Shown here one piece after another: positions 35,497-44,579 of a DNA stretch of 64,000 nucleotides; the first letter of the stretch is position 1; every line of letters starts with the position of its first letter. Under the pieces are notes generated by a model that worked only from the letters and a program-made list of their open reading frames with translations, did no database searches and was not told the origin of the DNA. Source of the stretch: Parabacteroides distasonis. Lineage in GTDB: Bacteria > Bacteroidota > Bacteroidia > Bacteroidales > Tannerellaceae. The translations under genes and the position numbers were made by a program. The stretch is from positions 1-64,000 of the forward strand of contig NZ_SRYM01000010.1 in assembly GCF_004793765.1 (NCBI RefSeq). The letters are read 5' to 3'.

Positions 35497-38345
35497 TATC
35501 TATAAATATCTTTCCTTGTTACTTTAACGATCTGTCCGAATTTAGAGAGTTTCTCCATATCCATTTTCTTTGAATCACCGACTATCGCATATATCATTAA
35601 ATGATCTTGTATATTCTCCTTATAAAAACGAAGGATATCCTCCATAGTCATCCGATCGACAGCCTCCAAGTAGTCCCTGTTCGGATCGCTCTCGTATCCT
35701 TCACGCCGGAAACCGGCGATCTTCAAGGAAAGAGAGCGGCTGGTAGGATATTCATTATTCACCCAATTACGAATCGTCTGCTTCACCGACTCCACCCGTT
35801 CCGGACGTTCCGGCATATCATGCACCAGATTTTCCAGCACTTCCATCGCATCGATCATCTTATCCGTCTGTGTAGCCAATTTCATCACGAAACTAGCGGG
35901 CTTCTCCGAGTGGTTCAAGGGAGGATGTTTCAAACGGGCATTCACCTGATAAGCGAACGAGCGGAACTCACGGATCTCCTGAAACATCAAGGATGACATA
36001 TCCCCTCCGAAATAAGCGCTAAACAACCGGGAAACAGGATGATCTTCCTTAGCCTTCAACGGATCGATATACATATAGGCATAGATTATACTTTGCGTGA
36101 CATCCTCCATGTCCATGAAAAAGACAGTCGGCTTATCATACGTCATAAGATCACGGATATAGGGAGAGTTCGATGGAATACTTACCTCCTCCAATGGTAA
36201 ATGCAACTTGATTTGCCGAGCGGCCTCCTCTATAGACAATGTACCACAATAATGCAGGTTACAAGCGACCGAACGTACCTTATCGAAGGTGTCCAGCAAC
36301 ATCTTCCCTTTTAGTTTCTTGATCTCGGCGAACGATAATTTGGTCAAATAACGGGATTGTTCTCCAAATTTGACTTTCTCCAGCAGCATATCGGCCACGT
36401 TCTCACTGGAATTGAACAACGATTTCTCCGTTACCTTCGCCTCGTCCACGATCTGGCGTAACTTCTTATCATCCGGCTTGGCGTACCGCAAGAAATCGCC
36501 GACCAAAGCCATTGTCTGGGTAAAATGCTCATCGAAACCATTCACTACCACCAAAAACTCAGCATCCGTGGAATCAAAAGTCAGTGTACTGCCAAGTTCC
36601 TGCAATTTACCCCGAAAGACATCAAAAGACATCGATTCCGTCGCTACAAAAGGTAGATAAGCGGATAGTTTATCAAGATCACGAAGTTCCAACTGTCCCA
36701 CGCCATAAGATAATGTCAGCGAGAATATATCATTTACAAAATTATGAGTCTTATACAACGTAACAAGCGGACGCAAGGATACGACCTCGACGTCTTTCTC
36801 AAAATCGAGAAAATGCGGTTTCAATTCTTGTACGGGTATCTTTTCCAAACGTTCCACATAAGCGGAGGAAGCATCGGAGTTCTTCGGTATAATCGGTGAA
36901 TAATCCGGCTTGGGTAAGATCGTTTTCGGATAGCGTCCGGTCTTCTTCGTGACGTACATATAATTCTCCGTAAAATATTTCTTGGCGACCTCAATCACGT
37001 CTTCTCTTGACAAGGCATCGATACGGGCGACCTCGTCCAAATAATCCTGCCAGCTTTTCCCTTGAGAGAAAATACGCATCATCACATCGGCCCTTGAGTT
37101 TATATCTTCCAGTTTGGAGGCATATTCACGTTTCTGTTCCAATTTCAGGCTTTGAAACATCTCATCGCTAAAATCACCCTCCTTAATACGGTTGATTTGT
37201 TTCCATACTAATTTCTCGGCTGCCGCATAGGTCTGGAAAAAGAACTTCGGGAATACCAACAAGCCTAATATCCCAGCCTCATTCATACTTTGGTTAACCG
37301 CCATCGCACCCATCACCTTATGATCTACCGTCAGCTTATCCAAAAATCCCGTACCATTGGAGTTATTCAATAAGGATACGGCGATATTGAGCGCAACTTG
37401 ATCCGGATGATTCGCGGGAACTCCCCGGAATCCCAATGCCATAATTTTCACGAAAGGCATAGGAATACGTACGTTCACTTTCTCCCGCCCCTCGAATGGT
37501 GGAAGCGCAACGATATCCCGGTGGGGTGGTTTCCCTTTTCGTATCCGTGAAAAAGTAGATTCCAAGATGGGTAAGACCTCCTCCGTATCGAAATCCCCGC
37601 TTAAGATCAATCCCATATTGGAAGCGACATAGTATTTCTCGAAGAACCGGCGCATCTCCGAAAGACGGGGATTCTTCAAGTTCTCCGCACTTCCGATAAT
37701 CGGATACGCATACGGATGCGGATAGAAATAACGCTCTGTCAATTTCTCGATGGCGACACTAGCCATCGTATCTCCATACATGTTCTTTTCTTCATAGACC
37801 GTCTCTAGCTCACTTTGGAAAAGACGAAATACGGGATTTACCAAACGCTCACTATTGATCTCGGCCCATTGGGAGATATATTGCGGAGAGAATGTGTTGA
37901 AATATAATGTATAGTCGTAAGAAGTCCCGGCATTTAACTTCGTACCACCGAAACGAGAGATCAACCGGTCGAACTCATTAGGTATTACATATTCAGCGGC
38001 ACGTACGCTCAGATCGTTAATGATTCGCTGCAAATGGGCACGCATCTTGGGATCCTCGGTATCCGCCAAAGCGTCATATTTCTCAGCGATAATGTCCAGC
38101 AAGACTTTCTCGGACTCATAGTCGATCGTCCCGATCTTATCCGTTCCTTTAAACATCATATGCTCGAAATAATGTGCGATACCTGTGTTTGGGGAATCTT
38201 TAGCTCCGGCTTTTACGACTACGGCTCCGAATATCTTAGGTTGGCTATGGTCCTCATTCAACCATACCGTCAAATCATTACTTAATTTATGCTCTCGTAC
38301 CTGTAGAAAATCTGAGGTTGACAACAGAGATCTCATGGAATCCAT
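35496..38345 (-). CDS. M16-family (insulinase/pitrilysin-like) metallopeptidase
   Basis: A 949-residue protein holding the full two-half M16 architecture. The inverted zinc motif HxxEH is H58-Y-F-E61-H62 in GIAHYFEHMMFKG; the distal Glu ligand lies near residue 138 in ETVYEEKNM. The second half (about 500-949) is the inactive clamshell partner. No signal peptide is seen, so it is probably cytoplasmic. Heads an operon with DUF4268 and M1 genes; a minus-strand TATCTTTG at 38365-38372 is the likely -7 box. Confidence 0.93.
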   Translation of the reverse strand: MDSMRSLLSTSDFLQVREHKLSNDLTVWLNEDHSQPKIFGAVVVKAGAKDSPNTGIAHYFEHMMFKGTDKIGTIDYESEKVLLDIIAEKYDALADTEDPKMRAHLQRIINDLSVRAAEYVIPNEFDRLISRFGGTKLNAGTSYDYTLYFNTFSPQYISQWAEINSERLVNPVFRLFQSELETVYEEKNMYGDTMASVAIEKLTERYFYPHPYAYPIIGSAENLKNPRLSEMRRFFEKYYVASNMGLILSGDFDTEEVLPILESTFSRIRKGKPPHRDIVALPPFEGREKVNVRIPMPFVKIMALGFRGVPANHPDQVALNIAVSLLNNSNGTGFLDKLTVDHKVMGAMAVNQSMNEAGILGLLVFPKFFFQTYAAAEKLVWKQINRIKEGDFSDEMFQSLKLEQKREYASKLEDINSRADVMMRIFSQGKSWQDYLDEVARIDALSREDVIEVAKKYFTENYMYVTKKTGRYPKTILPKPDYSPIIPKNSDASSAYVERLEKIPVQELKPHFLDFEKDVEVVSLRPLVTLYKTHNFVNDIFSLTLSYGVGQLELRDLDKLSAYLPFVATESMSFDVFRGKLQELGSTLTFDSTDAEFLVVVNGFDEHFTQTMALVGDFLRYAKPDDKKLRQIVDEAKVTEKSLFNSSENVADMLLEKVKFGEQSRYLTKLSFAEIKKLKGKMLLDTFDKVRSVACNLHYCGTLSIEEAARQIKLHLPLEEVSIPSNSPYIRDLMTYDKPTVFFMDMEDVTQSIIYAYMYIDPLKAKEDHPVSRLFSAYFGGDMSSLMFQEIREFRSFAYQVNARLKHPPLNHSEKPASFVMKLATQTDKMIDAMEVLENLVHDMPERPERVESVKQTIRNWVNNEYPTSRSLSLKIAGFRREGYESDPNRDYLEAVDRMTMEDILRFYKENIQDHLMIYAIVGDSKKMDMEKLSKFGQIVKVTRKDIYR

Positions 38346-38364
38346 TTAAGTTTATATTATTTCA

Positions 38365-38372
38365 CAAAGATA
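38365..38372 (-). promoter_or_regulatory. -7 element for the M16/DUF4268/M1 operon
   Basis: The minus strand reads TATCTTTG 20 nt upstream of the M16 ATG. Confidence 0.5.
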
Positions 38373-38487
38373 CATTTTTCAATTGGATTAATACACTTAC
38401 ATTCACAAGCAATCTTAACAAAAGGGCAATTTTAACGTAGGATTGAACCTATTTTTAAGAGTAGTGTTATATCAAAAAACGATTATT

Positions 38488-39657
38488 ATGATAAATTTAG
38501 GCAGTTGGATGAACCAAGTCCTCACCGGATGGGGCGTAGACGAGAAAATAGCAAACACATTTGATGAGGCGATCATCGCCGTTCTACTAGTGGCGGTCGC
38601 TATCGGATTGGATTATTTATGCCAAGCTATTTTTGTCGGAGGGGTACGTAGTATCGTTAAGCATACGCATTATCAATGGGATACGTTATTAATTAAACGT
38701 AAGGTCGTACATTATCTCGTACATACGATTCCCGGTATTTTAGTATATGCTTTGCTCCCGATGGCTTTTATCCGGGGAAAGGAATTATTATTCATTTCCC
38801 AGAAGATTTGCGTGGTCTATATCATATTTTCCCTGCTGTTAGCACTCAACGGTCTTCTCTTAATGATGCTGGATTTGTTTAACCAACAGGAGAAAATGAA
38901 AAACAGGCCTATGAAAGGTTTTATACAAGTATTACAAGTGCTTGTTTTCTTCGTTGGCGGTATTGTCATTATAGCGATTCTCGTCAATAAATCCCCGGCT
39001 ACCCTTTTCGCCGGATTAGGCGCATCGGCAGCTATTCTTATGTTGGTCTTTAAAGATAGCATATTAGGCTTCGTGGCGGGTATACAGCTTTCGGCAAATG
39101 ATATGTTGCGCCCCGGCGACTGGATTACGATGCCTTCTGCCAACGCAAACGGTATTGTTCAAGAAATAACCCTAAACACCGTGAAAGTTCAGAACTTCGA
39201 TAATACGATCTCGACAATCCCGCCTTATAATCTAGTGAATAGTTCTTTCCAAAACTGGCGCGGGATGGTTGAGTCCGGAGGACGTAGGGTTATGAAGTCC
39301 ATTTATCTCGATTTGAATACGATCAAGTTCTGTACACCGGAGATGCTAGATACCTTCCGCAAGGAAATTCCTTTATTAGCGGATTATCAACCGGATAAGG
39401 ATGTAGTCCCTACAAACTCGCAAGTATTCCGTATATATGCAGAGCGTTACCTGACAAGTCTTCCTGTCGTAAATCAAGATTTGGATTTAATTATCAGCCA
39501 ACTTCAATCCACGGAATATGGTGTTCCCATCCAGATTTATTTCTTCTCCCGAAATAAAGTATGGAAAGAATATGAACGGATCCAGTCGGATATATTCGAT
39601 CATTTCTTCGCTATGATTCCTAAATTTGAATTGAAAGTATATCAATATTCAGACTAA
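38488..39657 (+). CDS. MscS-family mechanosensitive channel
   Basis: A 389-residue inner-membrane channel protein with about four N-terminal helices, the pore-lining helix (LFAGLGASAAILMLVFKDSI) and the cytoplasmic MscS beta domain (GDWITM...VQEITLNTVKVQNFDNTIST). The open frame begins at a TTG at 38443, but the ATG at 38488 aligns with the start of the adjacent paralogue and is preferred. Likely opens on hypo-osmotic shock. Confidence 0.93.
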   Translation: MINLGSWMNQVLTGWGVDEKIANTFDEAIIAVLLVAVAIGLDYLCQAIFVGGVRSIVKHTHYQWDTLLIKRKVVHYLVHTIPGILVYALLPMAFIRGKELLFISQKICVVYIIFSLLLALNGLLLMMLDLFNQQEKMKNRPMKGFIQVLQVLVFFVGGIVIIAILVNKSPATLFAGLGASAAILMLVFKDSILGFVAGIQLSANDMLRPGDWITMPSANANGIVQEITLNTVKVQNFDNTISTIPPYNLVNSSFQNWRGMVESGGRRVMKSIYLDLNTIKFCTPEMLDTFRKEIPLLADYQPDKDVVPTNSQVFRIYAERYLTSLPVVNQDLDLIISQLQSTEYGVPIQIYFFSRNKVWKEYERIQSDIFDHFFAMIPKFELKVYQYSD

Positions 39658-39726
39658 AGTACGTGTTCGAATTATTTTTCCTATCTTCGTCCTCGGATTA
39701 TCTACTTAAAGTTTAAAATCGTCTTT

Positions 39727-40998
39727 ATGAAAAAAATACAAGAATGGGTATATAATTTATTAGTTCAAATGGGATTGATAAGCGAAACTTCCAGTTACCT
39801 AGACAATATAGTGATCTTATTACTTATTATAGCCGTCACCGTCGGGATCGATTATAGTTGCCGGTATATTTTCCTAGGTATGTTCAAACGATTAGCGAGG
39901 AAGACGAAAAATCAACTGGACGATTTAATCGTGGATCGTAAGATCATCAATAAGATGATGCATATGATCCCGGCCATATTGATTTATATATTGTTACCAT
40001 TCGCCTTCTCAACCGAAGAGACACCGAAGATTTTAATATTGCTCCAAAAACTTTGTCAGATTTATATCATAGCGGTTTCTTTAAGGTTTATAAACGCTTC
40101 CTTAAATCTGATCCACGAGATCTATAATAAAAAAGATTCCTTTAAGAACAAGCCGTTAAAAGGCTTCATACAGATCTTGCAGGTTACGGTTTTCTTTATT
40201 GGAGTGATATTGATTATCAGTATTCTTATCAATAAATCCCCAGTTTCTTTACTGGCCGGATTGGGTGCGTCTGCCGCTATCTTGATGTTGGTCTTTAAGG
40301 ATACGATCTTAGGTTTCGTTGCCGGCATCCAATTATCCGCCAATGATATGCTCCGGGCCGGGGACTGGATCACGATGAGTAAATATGGTGCGGACGGCAC
40401 GGTTATCGAGGTGACATTGAACGCCGTGAAAGTAAGAAACTTTGACAATACCATCACGACCATCCCTCCTTACGCCTTAGTAAGCGACGCTTTCCAAAAC
40501 TGGAGAGGTATGAGCGAATCCCCGGGCCGCCGTATCAAGCGCTCTATCAATATCGATATGAACAGCGTACATTTTTGTACCCCGGAAATGCTAGAGAAAT
40601 TTCGTAAGATCTCTCTTATCACGGATTACATCGATGGAAAAGAACAGGAATTAGATGAATACAATGAAGAACATCATATCGATAGTTCCATTTGGGTGAA
40701 CGGACGTAGACAGACAAATCTGGGAGTCTTCCGTGCTTATCTCGTACGTTACCTAAGAAGCCTCCCGGAAGTAAGTAAGGAATTAGTCTGCATGGTAAGG
40801 CATCTACAACCGACTGATACAGGTATTCCCATCGAACTTTATTGCTTCTCATCCAATAAGGTATGGGTCGAATATGAAGGGATCCAAGCGGATATATTCG
40901 ACCATGTACTTGCGGTAATACCGGAGTTCGGACTAAGCGTATTCCAAAATGTATCCGGTGCGGATTTGAGGAATATTATCATTAAACAACCTTTGTAG
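39727..40998 (+). CDS. MscS-family mechanosensitive channel (tandem paralogue)
   Basis: A 423-residue paralogue of the preceding gene, colinear over its whole length (pore helix LLAGLGASAAILMLVFKDTI; beta domain VIEVTLNAVKVRNFDNTITT). It differs mainly by a roughly 20-residue insertion in the cytoplasmic part (ELDEYNEEHHIDSSIWVNG) and a longer C-terminus. A local duplication is likely; separate roles are unknown. Confidence 0.93.
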   Translation: MKKIQEWVYNLLVQMGLISETSSYLDNIVILLLIIAVTVGIDYSCRYIFLGMFKRLARKTKNQLDDLIVDRKIINKMMHMIPAILIYILLPFAFSTEETPKILILLQKLCQIYIIAVSLRFINASLNLIHEIYNKKDSFKNKPLKGFIQILQVTVFFIGVILIISILINKSPVSLLAGLGASAAILMLVFKDTILGFVAGIQLSANDMLRAGDWITMSKYGADGTVIEVTLNAVKVRNFDNTITTIPPYALVSDAFQNWRGMSESPGRRIKRSINIDMNSVHFCTPEMLEKFRKISLITDYIDGKEQELDEYNEEHHIDSSIWVNGRRQTNLGVFRAYLVRYLRSLPEVSKELVCMVRHLQPTDTGIPIELYCFSSNKVWVEYEGIQADIFDHVLAVIPEFGLSVFQNVSGADLRNIIIKQPL

Positions 40999-41024
40999 AT
41001 AAATTGAGGCAAAAAACAGCAGAG

Positions 41025-41264
41025 ATGGAAAAGATTAGAAAAATATCGAAAGAACAAGTAGTAATGGCTTTTGTTGCCACCTGCATTGAAACAACAGCAA
41101 GGCAACTGAATACCAATTACAATGAGATATACCAAAGAATGGAACGGGTGGGGATGATAGAGAATTATATCTTACCCAACTATGAGCCGTTGCACAGCGA
41201 AAGCCGTGAAGTATTGGCTGAACGTTTGATTGAATGTTTAAAAAATTGGGAGAACAAAAAATGA
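41025..41264 (+). CDS. DUF3791-family small protein
   Basis: A 79-residue helical protein; the VMAFVATCIETTARQLN start and MIENYILPNYEPLHSES middle are DUF3791-like. The open frame begins at a TTG at 41004, but ATG 41025 is the more likely start. Its stop overlaps the next start as ATGA, so it is coupled to the DUF3990 gene. DUF3791 and DUF3990 genes are commonly paired; an antitoxin-like or partner role is inference. Confidence 0.75.
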   Translation: MEKIRKISKEQVVMAFVATCIETTARQLNTNYNEIYQRMERVGMIENYILPNYEPLHSESREVLAERLIECLKNWENKK

Positions 41265-41539
41265 ATGAAATAACGGTATATCATGGAAGTACAGAGAAGG
41301 TAGAAAATCCAATTTGTAGATTTGGACGAAAACATTTGGATTTCGGACAGGGATTCTATGTGACTAATCTGCGTGAACAGGCAGTCGCTTGGGCAAACAA
41401 CACGGCAAGAAACAGGAAGATACCCATTGAGATCGCATTGGAAGAACTGTCCAAACACCAACCCAACAATCAAATGTGTATTCTGAATCAAGATATAATC
41501 AACAAACATCTCCGATATGATAGAACAGAAAAGTTATAA
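41261..41539 (+). CDS. short DUF3990-family protein, possibly internally deleted
   Basis: A 92-residue protein starting MNEITVYHGSTEKVE with the DUF3990 block DFGQGFYVTNLREQA. DUF3990 resembles the ADP-ribosyltransferase fold (YHGS...GFYxT). The known domain is about 150-160 residues; here the N-terminal block is followed almost directly by a C-terminal-like tail (LEELSKHQPNNQMCILNQD), so the middle of the domain seems missing. The ORF at 41234 starts inside the upstream gene; ATG 41261 is preferred. Confidence 0.7.
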   Translation: MNEITVYHGSTEKVENPICRFGRKHLDFGQGFYVTNLREQAVAWANNTARNRKIPIEIALEELSKHQPNNQMCILNQDIINKHLRYDRTEKL

Positions 41540-41768
41540 TAACCCAATGAAATCACCGATAATTCAAGAAATCATAATGAGTAATCGAATCGGTGCCATT
41601 GCCATCATTCTGGCAGAACGTTTGAATATAAGCAGTGTGAGAGCCTTGAAGTTGTTTTACGAGAGCGAAACCTGTAGCAAACTACACGACAAATCGACCG
41701 GCCTCTATCTGTACGGAGACTTGTATGTAGCGGATGAGTTTATGCGCGAAATGGAGAACAAGCAATAA
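41517..41768 (+). CDS. small protein of the DUF3791/DUF3990 triplet
   Basis: An 83-residue protein (core MSNRIGAIAIILAERLNISS, then YGDLYVADEFMREM) reminiscent of the second DUF3791-like partner that often follows DUF3990. The first ATG overlaps the DUF3990 gene by 23 nt; an ATG at 41547 (MKSPII) just after that stop is an alternative. Function unknown. Confidence 0.65.
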   Translation: MIEQKSYNNPMKSPIIQEIIMSNRIGAIAIILAERLNISSVRALKLFYESETCSKLHDKSTGLYLYGDLYVADEFMREMENKQ

Positions 41769-41800
41769 CAGCATGCGAAACCGTCAATAAGAGGCTCTCC

Positions 41801-41905
41801 AAGTGAATAACTAACCACTTCCCAACTCATAAGCTTACGGCTACCCCCAGCCGTTAGTTATTCACTTGATAAGTGGTTAGTTATTCACTTGATAAGGCTT
41901 TTTTT
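41801..41905. terminator. palindromic repeat cluster and terminator
   Basis: AAGTGAATAACTAACCACTT at 41801-41820 is the exact reverse complement of 41871-41890. A further partial copy lies at about 41854-41868, and a CTTACGGCT...AGCCGTTAG hairpin sits in the loop. A seven-T run at 41899-41905 follows. Between the plus-strand triplet and the convergent Sel1 gene. Confidence 0.8.
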
Positions 41906-41982
41906 AATTATTCAACACATTGATTTTCAGTAGCCCCAAGACAGAAAGTGCATCTACCTTTTTGGGGTATTTAAGCATCAAT

Positions 41983-42591
41983 TCACTCCTTGCCGTATAA
42001 GTTCAATAAATTTTCGCTTTTATCGATCAAGGCCTGTAAAGAAGATGCCTTTTCATAATCTTGCGTCTCTGAAAACTCTTTTATTCTGCACGACAAATCA
42101 TCTATACATTCCTTCAATGTATGAGCCGTTTCATTTCGTCCATTGGAAAGAGAAGCACCAAACAACTCTATCGCCTTCCCAAGATCTTGCTCACCCCCCT
42201 CTCCCTTGTAGTACTTAATTGCCAACCGATATTGTGCTTCCGGATCATTTTGTTCCGACAAAGAGAGAAGTTCTGATAGGTCAAGATCCGGAACTTGTTC
42301 TTCGTCTCCGGCCGAAATGATTCGTATAAATTCGATAAAATAATCATCCAGCGTACTTACCAACGGATAAAACGCAAATCGAAACACTTCCTCGTCTATA
42401 CGGAAATCCACCCTTACATTCAATGCCGATTGGGACATAAGTTGATTGCAGTTTTCATTAATAAACAGACTAACCGAATCAAAATTATCCATCTGTATCT
42501 TATTGATAAGACGAAGTACAGCCGAGTATTGGCTTTCTTGTATCTTGATTGGCACATACGCAAACATAAGTACCTGTTTATCCGTTTCCAT
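41983..42591 (-). CDS. Sel1-repeat-containing protein
   Basis: About 202 residues. A Sel1/TPR-like repeat (NDPEAQYRLAIKYYKGEGGEQDLGKAIELF) covers about 130-160 of the full frame and a charged helix with UvrB/C-like spacing (DYEKASSLQALIDKSENL) closes the protein. The N-terminal 100 residues are not recognised. The open frame reaches 42627, but ATG 42591 (METDKQVLMF), overlapping the end of the WG-repeat frame by about 14 nt, is preferred. Last gene of the YaaW/M48 run. Confidence 0.6.
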   Translation of the reverse strand: METDKQVLMFAYVPIKIQESQYSAVLRLINKIQMDNFDSVSLFINENCNQLMSQSALNVRVDFRIDEEVFRFAFYPLVSTLDDYFIEFIRIISAGDEEQVPDLDLSELLSLSEQNDPEAQYRLAIKYYKGEGGEQDLGKAIELFGASLSNGRNETAHTLKECIDDLSCRIKEFSETQDYEKASSLQALIDKSENLLNLYGKE

Positions 42592-42786
42592 ACAATTTAA
42601 TGCGTGCGAATGCGGTTGACCAATCATATATCAGCGGAATGACGAGTTCGCCTTTTTGATTAACGAATCCATACTTCCCCCTTTAATCACCTTAACCATG
42701 TCATGATGGAGAGTCCCAACAATATCGTATTGACTTTTCAGTTTACTAATCAGATTCTTTTCCTTGTTGGATATTATCTTTTTCAT
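42578..42786 (-). pseudogene. short WG-repeat protein broken by a frameshift at a G5 run
   Basis: Starts at ATG 42786 (MKKIISNKEK...) and reads to VKVIKGG, where the frame fails; as it stands it stops at 42631. From the same point a second frame continues KYGFVNQKGELVIPLIYDW and ends at a TAA at 42578-42580. The joined sequence is a textbook WG (KWG) repeat. The break falls exactly at a run of five G (C5 at 42677-42681 on the plus strand), so it is either a real frameshift mutation, a phase-variable tract or a sequencing error. Confidence 0.75.
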
Positions 42787-42789
42787 TGT

Positions 42790-42895
42790 CTTCCGTTTTT
42801 CTGTTTATTTTTATACGTTCATACTCTCCTTGTATCGGCATAAATACTTTACCACCCACTTGAATGAAAGAAGTCGGTTCCGTACTGCTAATCAG
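42790..42895 (-). other. short open stretch between membrane protein and WG gene
   Basis: In the same frame as the upstream membrane-protein gene, sequence beyond its TGA stays open and protein-like (includes GGKVFMPIQGEYERIKINRK) to a TAG that overlaps the WG gene start. It could be a separate small gene starting at the internal ATG or GTG, or a lost C-terminal extension of the membrane protein. Confidence 0.3.
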
Positions 42896-43786
42896 TCAAA
42901 TCCTATCACTCAGCTTCTCCACGACGTATTCGATCCCTACGACCAACATAAACGCCAAACAAAAAAACAGGATGCGACTACCGAACACGTCTATCCCATT
43001 AGTGAGAAACGAATGAGATTGCAATAACACCTCTACCATCCCACGGTCATAGGCTCTTCCGGCATTTTCCAATGACATCAGCCGTAGAAGGGGAAACTCT
43101 ACGCACATATTATAAGCGATACGAGCGATAGCGACAAAAAGGGATATTCCCAATATAACGCTTAGGGAATATCCCATATTTTGCAGATATTTCACCATTG
43201 GATAACGTCCTAAGAATATCGATCTCTTATTACGCATAAGGGCACATTCCAAAGAAGACTCTAACTTCAACAAATGATTCTCACGCAATTTAGACAACAT
43301 CCAACAACTCTCTTTCCCGATTTCCTGGCGCGGAAAACTCGTCAAATGACCTATCAACGCCAGCTCCTCAAACAAGGTTGAGCCGTCCACCCCGAAGTCC
43401 ATCTCTATACCTGTCTCCTGCATAAACAAATCAGTCAGCAAATCATAGCTATCAAGCAGCGACAAATTGAAAAAAGTTCGCTTCGTTTTCCGCTGCCACC
43501 AATAAGCCCCTAAAGTCTGCTTATAGTAAAACGTAGCCGCCAGCAAAGAGTCCAAGACCTCAGTGACTTTATAACCCGATTTATCTTTAGACAAATCCAC
43601 ACAAGCTTCCTCAAAAACTTTCCGATATTCTTTTAGAGGCATGAAACCTTGCAGATACTCCAACGTATTCAAGAAGAAATAGGATATAAGGCTCAAATAC
43701 TCCGGGGTTTCCTCTAATTGGGTAATATCATATACCCGCTCTTTCATTTTTCGTATATTCATAACCTTTCTACTTATTGATTTCAT
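42896..43786 (-). CDS. membrane protein of unknown function in the M48 cluster
   Basis: A 296-residue protein with a mostly helical soluble N-terminal part (about 1-210) and two C-terminal transmembrane segments (VILGISLFVAIARIAYNM near 215-235 and ILFFCLAFMLVVGIEYVVEK near 270-290). It overlaps the M48 peptidase gene by 17 nt, so the two are translationally coupled and may act together at the inner membrane. No family recognised. Confidence 0.7.
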   Translation of the reverse strand: MKSISRKVMNIRKMKERVYDITQLEETPEYLSLISYFFLNTLEYLQGFMPLKEYRKVFEEACVDLSKDKSGYKVTEVLDSLLAATFYYKQTLGAYWWQRKTKRTFFNLSLLDSYDLLTDLFMQETGIEMDFGVDGSTLFEELALIGHLTSFPRQEIGKESCWMLSKLRENHLLKLESSLECALMRNKRSIFLGRYPMVKYLQNMGYSLSVILGISLFVAIARIAYNMCVEFPLLRLMSLENAGRAYDRGMVEVLLQSHSFLTNGIDVFGSRILFFCLAFMLVVGIEYVVEKLSDRI

Positions 43787-44573
43787 ATCTTAAACTACGT
43801 GTCAAACTAAACAAATGTCGATACTGAAAAGAATATCTCCAACGCTCCACCTCCAATGCTCGGACACACAGCTGCGGATGAGAATAAAAAGCCGTACGAC
43901 ACCCCTGTTGTAAACGGTTCCATAAAGAAGACTTGCGAAACTCCTCGTAAGCTTTTCCCTGCCGGATCAGATTGTCCCGTTTGTCGCTCTTCAATCCGGA
44001 AGCGAGTTTGACGAGGGCTGATTGAAACACCTCCTCTCCTACCAAGACCGAGGCACATCGGTCAGCGGACAACTCGCTTTTCCGGCTCCAATATTGCAAC
44101 GCCCCATATATCGGCAAGAACAAACCTTTATGTATCAAACCGAATAAGTATCCGGCTTCTTCCAATGTAATCAGAATGGTTTTATATAGCACATGCTTAC
44201 AAAGGATATGGCCACACTCATGCCCTATGACGGATTTGAGTTCTTCACGATCCAGATGCTCGATCAATCCGCTAGAAAGGGCAATAAACGTAGAGGTCTC
44301 GCCATACGTATAAGCATTCATATAGGGAGAGTTATAGATATACAATTCCGGTTCCCGAATGCCGAGCCTTTTAACCAGTTCTTGAAAATCATGATACAAT
44401 AACGGATAATTCCAAGCATCGACCCGTATCATATTTCCCAAATTCTCCCCGCAGAATTGTTGTTCAAATCCGAACTTCATGAAACAGGTGATCGCCTTAT
44501 CCAATCCGGGGATCATTCGGATTGCCTTAATCGCTTTCGCATCTTCCGGATGCGTAATATCTTTTGCGTCCAT
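43770..44573 (-). CDS. M48-family metallopeptidase
   Basis: A 267-residue zinc peptidase. The catalytic motif is H118-E119-C-G-H122 in IGHECGHILCKH, with the third ligand E167 in KSELSADR. Unlike HtpX it has no clear N-terminal transmembrane pair; a weakly hydrophobic stretch follows the zinc motif (about 126-162). It is 6 nt downstream of the YaaW-like gene and overlaps a membrane-protein gene, which may tether it. Substrate unknown. Confidence 0.88.
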   Translation of the reverse strand: MDAKDITHPEDAKAIKAIRMIPGLDKAITCFMKFGFEQQFCGENLGNMIRVDAWNYPLLYHDFQELVKRLGIREPELYIYNSPYMNAYTYGETSTFIALSSGLIEHLDREELKSVIGHECGHILCKHVLYKTILITLEEAGYLFGLIHKGLFLPIYGALQYWSRKSELSADRCASVLVGEEVFQSALVKLASGLKSDKRDNLIRQGKAYEEFRKSSLWNRLQQGCRTAFYSHPQLCVRALEVERWRYSFQYRHLFSLTRSLRYEINK

Positions 44574-44579
44574 AATAGA

